A stretch of 64,000 nucleotides of DNA from Corallococcus sp. AS-1-6 (GTDB lineage: Bacteria > Myxococcota > Myxococcia > Myxococcales > Myxococcaceae): the NCBI RefSeq assembly GCF_020037015.1, contig NZ_JAIQDE010000001.1:434001-498000 (forward strand), given 5' to 3'. The notes below the pieces were generated by a model, which saw only the letters and a list, made by a program, of their open reading frames with translations, had not been told where the DNA came from and searched no databases. Positions within the stretch are counted from its first letter, which is position 1, and every line of letters begins with the position of its first letter. Positions 58,656 to 64,000 of the stretch are shown here, piece by piece. The position numbers were made by a program, and so were the translations under genes.

Positions 58656-60516
58656 CGGGCGCATGGCGCTGCTCGCCGTGCTCGCCCTGCTGGCCACGGC
58701 GCCAGCGTGGGCGGCGGACATCGAGTTCTACCAGACGGTGGATCGCACCGAGGTGGGCACCGGCGACACCTTCAAGCTCACCGTGGTGGTGGTGGACGCG
58801 CCGTCCAACGCCCAGGTGCGCCTGCCCGAGTCCAACGACTTCGAGGTGCTCTCCTCGTCGCGCGGCAGCCAGCGCTCCATCTCGTTGTCCGGCGGCGGCC
58901 CCGCCGTCATCCAGGACATCACGCGCCACGAGTTGCTCATGCGCCCGCTGCGCGCGGGCAGGCTCACCCTGCCGCCCGCCACGCTCACCGCGGGAGGCCG
59001 CACGTACCGCACGGACGCCGTGCAGTTGACCGTGCGCGAGGGCCGCGTGGGCAACGCGCCCCAGGCGCAGCAGGGCGGCCGGCCGCAGTTGCCGGATCCG
59101 TTCCGCAACTTCCGCAACATGCCGGACCCGTTCGGGGACGACGACTCGGACCTGCGGGACGACGAACCGGTGATTCCGCGCGGGGACTCGGACCTGTTCC
59201 TGCGCGCGAGTCTGGACCGCGACGACCTCTACGTGGGCGAGCAGGCCACACTGTCGCTCTACATCTACTCGCGCGTGGACCTGTCCAGCGTGGACGCGGT
59301 GACGATGCCCAAGCTGGAGGGCTTCTGGACGGAGGAGGTGGAGAGCCCCACGCAGCTCACGGGCGAGCAGAAGGTGGTGGACGGCATCCCGTACCGCGCC
59401 TACCTGCTGCGCCGCCGCGCGCTGTTCCCGGTGAAGTCCGGCACGCTGCTCATCACCCCGGCGGAGGCGGACATCACCACGGGCTTCCTCTTCGCGGGCC
59501 ACCGCGTGCACCGCGTCTCCAACGGGCTGAAGGTGAAGGTGCGGCCCCTGCCGAACGGCGCGCCGCCCGACATGTCCAACGCGAACGTGGGCTCGTGGCG
59601 CCTGTCGCTGGACGTGTCGCAGACGCGCGTGGAGCTGGGGCAGCCCATCACGGTGAAGGTCATCCTGGAGGGGCAGGGCAACGTGAAGAACGTCACCCCG
59701 CCGAAGCTCACCGGCCCGGCCGCGCTGAAGATCTACGAGCCCACGACGACGGACCGGCTCACGCCCAACCGCAACCGCATCCAGGGCCGCCGCGTGGTGG
59801 AGTACCTGGTGATGCCGCAGCGCACGGGCACCTTCACGTTGCCGGAGCTGCGCTTCCCGTACTTCGACCCGTCGCGGCGCCAGTATGAGACGGCGCGCAC
59901 GGACCCCGTGACGCTCACCGTGGAGGCGGGCGCGGGCGGCGTGTCCTCGCTGCCGTCGACGATGACGCCCTCGCAGGTGGCGGACGCGGCCAACGAGCAG
60001 AAGAACGTGCTCGCCACCGGGGGGCTGCGTCCGGTGCGCGCCCGGGCCCACTTCGTGGGGCCGTCCCAGCCCGTGTGGATGCGGCCCTTCTTCGTCGCGG
60101 GCGTGCTGGCGCCGCTGGGCCTGCTGGCGGGCGTGGCGCTCGCGGGCGGCATGCGCGGCCGGCTGGCCACCCGCTCGGAGGCGGGCAAGGGCCGTCAGCA
60201 GGCGAAGGCCGCGCGCAAGCGGCTGGCGGAGGCGGAGAAGCTCAAGGCGGGCGCGGACGCGGGCGCGTTCTACGTGGAGGTGGAGCGGGCGATGGTGGGC
60301 TTCCTGGCGGCCCAACTGGGCCTCCCCGTGGGCGGGCTGACGCGCGAGGCGCTCGGGGAGAAGCTGGCGGCTGCGGGCGTGGACGCGGAGCGGCGCGCGC
60401 GCGTGCTCTTCGTGCTGGAGGCGTGCGACCTGGGCCGCTACGGCGGCGGGGTGGAGCCGGGCGAGCGGCGCAAGGTGCTGGCGACCGCGGCGGCGGTGAT
60501 GGAGGGCTGGGCGTGA
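58639..60516 (+). CDS. batD: BatD-like oxygen-tolerance membrane protein
   Basis: A 625-residue protein with signal peptide (MALLAVLALLATAPAWA), several periplasmic beta-sandwich domains (TEVGTGDTFKLTVVVVDAP; ELGQPITVKVILEGQGNVKNVTPPKL), a membrane segment near 480 (VAGVLAPLGLLAGVALAGG) and a cytosolic helical domain of about 110 residues. The ATG at 58639 overlaps batC by 17 bases and has AGAGGA before it; an ATG at 58663 would also keep the signal. It is the largest Bat component. Confidence 0.92.
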   Translation: MRRTGSGRMALLAVLALLATAPAWAADIEFYQTVDRTEVGTGDTFKLTVVVVDAPSNAQVRLPESNDFEVLSSSRGSQRSISLSGGGPAVIQDITRHELLMRPLRAGRLTLPPATLTAGGRTYRTDAVQLTVREGRVGNAPQAQQGGRPQLPDPFRNFRNMPDPFGDDDSDLRDDEPVIPRGDSDLFLRASLDRDDLYVGEQATLSLYIYSRVDLSSVDAVTMPKLEGFWTEEVESPTQLTGEQKVVDGIPYRAYLLRRRALFPVKSGTLLITPAEADITTGFLFAGHRVHRVSNGLKVKVRPLPNGAPPDMSNANVGSWRLSLDVSQTRVELGQPITVKVILEGQGNVKNVTPPKLTGPAALKIYEPTTTDRLTPNRNRIQGRRVVEYLVMPQRTGTFTLPELRFPYFDPSRRQYETARTDPVTLTVEAGAGGVSSLPSTMTPSQVADAANEQKNVLATGGLRPVRARAHFVGPSQPVWMRPFFVAGVLAPLGLLAGVALAGGMRGRLATRSEAGKGRQQAKAARKRLAEAEKLKAGADAGAFYVEVERAMVGFLAAQLGLPVGGLTREALGEKLAAAGVDAERRARVLFVLEACDLGRYGGGVEPGERRKVLATAAAVMEGWA

Positions 60517-61241
60517 TGAGCGACGCGGCGACGCAGGGCTACTACACCGCCGAGGAAGCGGAGGCCGTCTTCCAGCAGGCCAACGACGCGTATGGCCGCG
60601 AGGACTACGCCAGCGCGCAGGCCCAGTACGAGAAGCTGCTCGCCCACGGCTTCGGCGGGCCGGACGTGCTCTACAACCTGGGCACCACGCACCTGGCCCG
60701 GGGCGACCTGGGCCGCGCGGTGCTGGCGCTGGAGCAGGCCCGGAAGCAGGGCGGACGCGCCGAGGACCTGGAGGCCAACCTGGCCCTGGCGCGGGCGCGG
60801 CAGGTGGACAAGGTCGTGGGCGCCGCCGCCGACGAGGCCTTCCTCCCCCGGCTGGCCGCCGCGACGGACGGCGCGGCCGTGGCCTGGGTCTTCTTCGTCG
60901 CGTGGCTGGTGGGCTTCGCGCTGCTGCTCTTCCGGCGCGCCTTCCCCTCGATGCGGAGCACGGCGGTGGCGGTGGTGGCCGGCCTCTGCCTCACGGCGGC
61001 GGTGCCGGCGGCGCTGCTGTTGGGGGCGCACATCTGGGTGCACCAGAACGTGCACGAGGCCGTGGTGTTGGCGCCCACGCTGGTGGCGCGGGAGCTGCCT
61101 CGCTCGGAGGGGCGCTCGCTCTTCGAGGTGCACGCCGGCCTGAAGGTGCAGCTCCTGGAGGAGACGGGGAAGTACGTCCGCATCCGCCTGCCCAACGGCC
61201 TGGAGGGCTGGGCCGAGCGCGACGGCGTGGCCGAAATCTAG
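60516..61241 (+). CDS. batE: BatE-like TPR/SH3 membrane protein
   Basis: A 241-residue protein: N-terminal TPR pair (FQQANDAYGREDYASAQAQYEKLL; LYNLGTTHLARGDLGRAVLALEQA), two membrane segments (VAWVFFVAWLVGFALLLF; VAVVAGLCLTAAVPAALLLG) and a C-terminal bacterial SH3 domain (VHAGLKVQLLEETGKYVRIRLPNGLEGWAERD). This is the BatE layout. Its ATG overlaps the batD stop by one base. It ends the operon, with a hairpin just after. Confidence 0.88.
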   Translation: MSDAATQGYYTAEEAEAVFQQANDAYGREDYASAQAQYEKLLAHGFGGPDVLYNLGTTHLARGDLGRAVLALEQARKQGGRAEDLEANLALARARQVDKVVGAAADEAFLPRLAAATDGAAVAWVFFVAWLVGFALLLFRRAFPSMRSTAVAVVAGLCLTAAVPAALLLGAHIWVHQNVHEAVVLAPTLVARELPRSEGRSLFEVHAGLKVQLLEETGKYVRIRLPNGLEGWAERDGVAEI

Positions 61242-61256
61242 GCGGGGCCGGAGCGA

Positions 61257-61283
61257 CCCTGCCCGGAGGGAAAACCGGCAGGG
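61257..61283 (+). terminator. Hairpin after the moxR-bat operon
   Basis: CCCTGCC pairs with GGCAGGG, then GG with CC across a one-base bulge, around the loop AGGGAAAA. It lies 16 bases after the batE stop. The tail holds only CTTTC, so it is a weak intrinsic terminator at best. Confidence 0.45.
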
Positions 61284-61369
61284 GACCGCTTTCGTACAGA
61301 GGGCTGCCGGGAGGCGTCGCTTCGCTGGACGCCGCCAGGGCAATGGCCTACGAGGGGCCCCGAGGAATC

Positions 61370-61771
61370 ATGGCTGGCAACGCGCAAGCGCCATTCCACA
61401 TCCTGCTCGTCGAGGACGAGCCCGTCATCCGCGAGCTGGTGCGCTCCATGTTGAGCGACGGCGCGGTGGACGTGGTGTGCGCGGCCAATGGCCTCGAAGG
61501 CCTGAAGCTGGCCCGCGACCGCGACTTCCACCTCATCCTGATGGACGTGGTGCTGCCGCAGTTGGACGGCGTCTCCGTGTGCCGCATCCTGAAGAGCGAC
61601 CCGGTCACGGCGAAGGTGCCGCTCTACATGCTCACCGCGAAGGCGAAGAAGGCGGACGTGGAGAGCGCGACGCTGGCGGGCGCGGACGGCTACATCCACA
61701 AGCCCTTCCGCGGCGCGGAGCTGATGGACCTGGTGGAGCGGCTGCGCGCGGCCCGCTCGGCCGCGGACTGA
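61370..61771 (+). CDS. Single-domain response regulator
   Basis: A 133-residue receiver domain: acidic pocket Glu15/Asp16, Asp59 as phosphorylation site (LILMDVVLPQLDG), Thr89 and Lys111 (IHKPF). No output domain. The ATG at 61370 follows GAGGA. It stands alone between the Bat operon and a convergent PilZ gene; no kinase is adjacent. Confidence 0.92.
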   Translation: MAGNAQAPFHILLVEDEPVIRELVRSMLSDGAVDVVCAANGLEGLKLARDRDFHLILMDVVLPQLDGVSVCRILKSDPVTAKVPLYMLTAKAKKADVESATLAGADGYIHKPFRGAELMDLVERLRAARSAAD

Positions 61772-61789
61772 CGCGCTCCACCGGCTGCC

Positions 61790-62122
61790 TTACGGCAGGT
61801 GGGGGTGGAGGAAGCGGGCCAGGGCGATGAGGTCGTCCCAGTCCAGCTCGCCGAACTCCAGCGCGACGCCGTCCACCTCCCGGCGGCGGATGGTGCACAT
61901 GGTGACGAACTCCCGGTCGCCCGGCAGCGGCAGGGCGATGGTGAGCGCGCGCTGCGAGTCCGCCGGGTGGGCCTGGAGGAACAGGCCGTTCATGGAGATG
62001 TCGCGCGCCTGCGCCGTCACGGTACGGCCCGACAGGAGCACCTTCACCTGGAGCCGGGCTTCGACGCGCGGGTGATAGCGCTCGCGCTCGTTCGGACGGG
62101 GACCATTGGAGGGGTTCATCAT
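61790..62122 (-). CDS. PilZ domain protein
   Basis: A 110-residue single-domain protein with RxxxR (RYHPR, residues 16-20) and DISMNG (DxSxxG), so c-di-GMP binding is likely. I chose the ATG at 62122 because GAAGGTGAG lies upstream; an ATG at 62119 is adjacent. It is divergent from the type III secretion genes and convergent with the receiver gene. Regulation of one of these by c-di-GMP is only a possibility. Confidence 0.88.
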   Translation of the reverse strand: MMNPSNGPRPNERERYHPRVEARLQVKVLLSGRTVTAQARDISMNGLFLQAHPADSQRALTIALPLPGDREFVTMCTIRRREVDGVALEFGELDWDDLIALARFLHPHLP

Positions 62123-62348
62123 CGGGGGCTCACCTTCGGGTGCGACAGGACGCGACAACTGTGAAGCAGGTTGGCGCGGTGGCAAGTTTTCGGGTCTTCC
62201 CCAGCCGTCCCGCGCCGTGGACGTGGAGCGCGCGCACTGGAGACGCCTGACGCGAAGGTGATGGAGCGCGCCCCTGTCGTTTCAAGGGGTTGGCCCCTGG
62301 CACGGACGGTGGAAGGCAGCCCCGGCGAATCCCTGCCGGAGGCACCCC

Positions 62349-62846
62349 TTGGAAGACCGTCGCATCCCGTCGTTGAGCATCGCCCCGTCCATCGCGCGCC
62401 AGACGCCGAAGACGGAGTTCGGCCCCACGCTGGCGCGAGCGGCGCGCGAGGTGGTTCGCACGGGCGCGGGGCTCGTGGGCGGCATGTTGCCGTCGGGGGC
62501 CATCTCCAGCGCCGTGGTGTCCTCGCTGGCGGGCACGGTGTCCGCAGCGGTGCCGGCCGAAGCGGTGTCGTCGGTGCCGGCGGCGGGCGGCGCTTCCGCG
62601 ATGTCGGCGCGCGCGAGCACGGCGGGGATGGCGGCTTCGACGGGGAGCGCGGCGGCGGGGCAGGGGGACGCGTGGGACCTGCTGGAGGCCCAGAAGCTGA
62701 TGGCCGCGGACGGCCAGAAGTTCAACATGGCCTACCTGTCGCTCCAGAACGAGATGCAGAAGGAGAGCCGCGAGCACAACGCCCTCTCCAACATCATGAA
62801 GGTCCGCCACGACTCGGCGAAGGCCGCCATCAACAACATCCGCTGA
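62349..62846 (+). CDS. sctF: Probable T3SS needle protein with N-terminal extension
   Basis: A 165-residue protein; the TTG start has GGAGG 6 bases before it. Residues 1-105 are Ala/Ser/Gly-rich. The last 60 are helical, and the final 22 (from NALSNIMKV to NNIR) match the end of Salmonella PrgI as I recall it, with N, A, S, N, K, V, D, A, I, N and R shared. Needle subunits are normally about 80 residues, so the extension is unusual. The order needle, inner rod, ring lipoprotein is that of prgI-prgJ-prgK, which supports the call. Confidence 0.6.
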   Translation: MEDRRIPSLSIAPSIARQTPKTEFGPTLARAAREVVRTGAGLVGGMLPSGAISSAVVSSLAGTVSAAVPAEAVSSVPAAGGASAMSARASTAGMAASTGSAAAGQGDAWDLLEAQKLMAADGQKFNMAYLSLQNEMQKESREHNALSNIMKVRHDSAKAAINNIR

Positions 62847-62858
62847 GGCGCGTTCGCG

Positions 62859-63347
62859 ATGGCCATCGACAAGTTGGGAGCCGTGGGCGGCGCGGGTCCG
62901 TCGCCCGCGGTGGAGTCCGGCAGGGAGACGTTCGGCAAGGTGCTGGAGGGTGTGCGCACGCCCCCGTCGCGCCCCGTGCCGGTGACGACGGAGGGGCCGC
63001 CGAAGCCGGTGCGCACGCCCACCGAGGCCACCGCCGGCACGTCGCGTGCGGACGGCGTGGAGCGGGCGAAGGCGGGCTGCGCGGAGGTGAAGCCGGGGGC
63101 CCGCGTGGACTCGGCCCAGGCCGCGCGCGGTCAGCAGGCGGTGGAGGTGCTGGACCGGGTGGGGCAGGCGCAGCAGCGGCTGGACCACATCCTGAAGCTC
63201 GCCGAGTCCGGCCGCACGTTCAGTCCCGCTGAGCTGCTCGCGCTCCAGGCCCACGTCTACCGCGCCAGTCAGGAGCTCGATCTCGCCGGCAAGGTCGTCG
63301 AGAAGGCCACCGGCGGCGTCAAGCAGGTCCTCCAGACCCAGGTGTGA
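62859..63347 (+). CDS. sctI: T3SS inner-rod protein, SctI-like
   Basis: A 162-residue protein. The first 110 residues are Pro/Thr/Ala-rich and disordered. The C-terminal helix pair (RTFSPAELLALQAHVYRASQELDLAGKVVEKATGGVKQVLQTQ) has the pattern of EscI/YscI/PrgJ inner-rod proteins: an ELLALQ helix, a YRASQELDLA turn and a terminal amphipathic helix. The ATG at 62859 lies 12 bases after the needle gene and the SctJ gene starts 15 bases downstream. Confidence 0.75.
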   Translation: MAIDKLGAVGGAGPSPAVESGRETFGKVLEGVRTPPSRPVPVTTEGPPKPVRTPTEATAGTSRADGVERAKAGCAEVKPGARVDSAQAARGQQAVEVLDRVGQAQQRLDHILKLAESGRTFSPAELLALQAHVYRASQELDLAGKVVEKATGGVKQVLQTQV

Positions 63348-63362
63348 GGAGTCCTCTCTTCC

Positions 63363-64000
63363 ATGCGTTCCGCTCCCCTTCGTTGTCTCTGTCTCCTCCT
63401 GCTCCTGGGCGCCTCGGCGTGCCGGGAGCGCATCCAGCACGGCCTCGACGAGCGTCAGGCCAACGAGCTGCAGACGGTGCTCGTCGAGCGGGGGCTCGAC
63501 GCGCGCAAGGTGCCCGAGCCGGGCAAGAAACCCACCTGGGCCATCGAGGTGACGGACGCGCAGTCCTCGGACGCGGTGCGCATCCTGGCGGAGCTGGGGC
63601 TGCCCCGGCTCGCGGCGGAGACGGGCTGTGACGTGTTTGGCGGGAGCGGGCTGGTGCGCTCGCCGCTGGAGGAGCAGGTCTGCCGCGTCCGGGGCATGGA
63701 GCGGGAGCTGGAGAAGACGCTCCAGACGGTGGACGGCGTCCTGCTGGCGCGCGTGCACCTGGTGGTCCCACCGCCGCCGAGGCCGGGACAGGCGCCCGCG
63801 CCCTCGAAGGCATCGGCCATGCTGCGCACGGCGCCCGGCGAGGCAACCCGCGTCCGCAAGTCGGCGGACACATTGCGTGAGCTCATCGCGGGAGGCGTGG
63901 AGGGGCTGTCACCGGAGGCGGTCTCGCTGCTGGTGGACGAGGTGACGACGCACGTGGAGGCGCCGTCCCCGAAGGGAGGTCCCGTCCCGCTGCGGCTGCG
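63363..64000 (+). CDS. sctJ: T3SS inner-membrane ring lipoprotein SctJ, 3' end outside window
   Basis: The frame is open from the ATG at 63363 to the window end (212 codons seen). A lipobox signal (LCLLLLLGASAC) precedes the YscJ/PrgK/FliF-type ring domain 1 (LDERQANELQTVLVERGLDARKV, then WAIEVTDAQSSDAVRILAELGLPR). RSPLEEQVCRVRGMERELEKTLQTVDGVLLARVHLVVP is the second ring domain with the family's ExELxxTLxxIDGVxxARVHL pattern. It forms the inner ring of the injectisome base. A Pro-rich insert follows VVP. The C-terminal membrane segment would lie downstream. Confidence 0.92.
   Translation, partial: MRSAPLRCLCLLLLLGASACRERIQHGLDERQANELQTVLVERGLDARKVPEPGKKPTWAIEVTDAQSSDAVRILAELGLPRLAAETGCDVFGGSGLVRSPLEEQVCRVRGMERELEKTLQTVDGVLLARVHLVVPPPPRPGQAPAPSKASAMLRTAPGEATRVRKSADTLRELIAGGVEGLSPEAVSLLVDEVTTHVEAPSPKGGPVPLRL

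Noticed and set aside
58030-60315. 761-residue minus-strand frame with Arg/Pro repeats
   Set aside because: The repeats are the complement of the DGG-coding block of batC; batC and batD are clearly real on plus.
62298-62313. TGGCACG-like sigma54 site before the needle gene
   Set aside because: The -24 half is perfect but the -12 position reads GG instead of GC.

Overview
The window is about 70% GC, its reading frames show the strong G/C third-position bias of a high-GC genome, and almost every base is coding. Several features point to a myxobacterium of the Myxococcus/Corallococcus type: a Ser/Thr kinase with PEGA-like repeats, a zinc-ribbon/GYF membrane protein, PilZ proteins, orphan two-component proteins, an NtrC-type activator, a MoxR-Bat operon and a type III secretion locus at the right edge. 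The genus is inferred from gene content only. I see no tRNA, rRNA, CRISPR array, insertion sequence or phage gene.

Layout. 1-3.0 kb: the end of a cupredoxin-like protein, a monocistronic small-protein gene, and a divergent pair (TIGR02300 zinc protein; zinc-ribbon/GYF protein). 3.0-5.9 kb: a minus-strand operon with two secreted ComEC-like metallo-beta-lactamase-fold proteins, one of which has lost its metal ligands, and DUF3006. 6.0-9.7 kb: deoC, a DksA-type protein, a PGM2-type sugar mutase and a small outer-membrane protein. 9.8-11.0 kb: a degenerate receiver/kinase hybrid. 11.3-21.0 kb: nucleoside uptake and breakdown (two permeases, double ATPase and BmpA lipoprotein on minus; pyrimidine-nucleoside phosphorylase, rhodanese-MoeB, PilZ, cytidine deaminase and an amidohydrolase on plus). 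With deoC and the mutase this gives import, phosphorolysis, pentose-phosphate isomerisation and aldol cleavage within 16 kb.

21.0-30.0 kb: a sensor kinase, a PspA-centred three-gene module, and a lipoprotein/MacB-like ABC group joined by stop-start overlaps. 30.1-39.8 kb: Ser/Thr kinase, AAA ATPase, L,D-transpeptidase, LysM lytic transglycosylase, tetraheme lipoprotein and a receiver protein. 39.9-46.6 kb: MscS channel, outer-membrane protein, an LpoB/COG3014 lipoprotein pair, ZIP transporter and methyltransferase. 46.6-52.6 kb: a sigma54 activator with a candidate sigma54 promoter and a perfect leader hairpin, the DUF2157/DUF4401/GDYXXLXY operon and an alpha/beta hydrolase. 52.7-61.2 kb: the complete MoxR-Bat operon. 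61.4-64.0 kb: a receiver protein, a PilZ protein and the first three genes (needle, inner rod, SctJ ring) of a type III secretion operon that leaves the window.

The observations I rate highest are the T3SS start including an SctJ gene open to the edge, the PspA/anchored-binding-protein/coiled-coil module, the active/inactive ComEC-like pair, the sigma54-hairpin leader of the activator, and a recurrent TAnnnT-(7-9)-start arrangement suggesting leaderless mRNAs.
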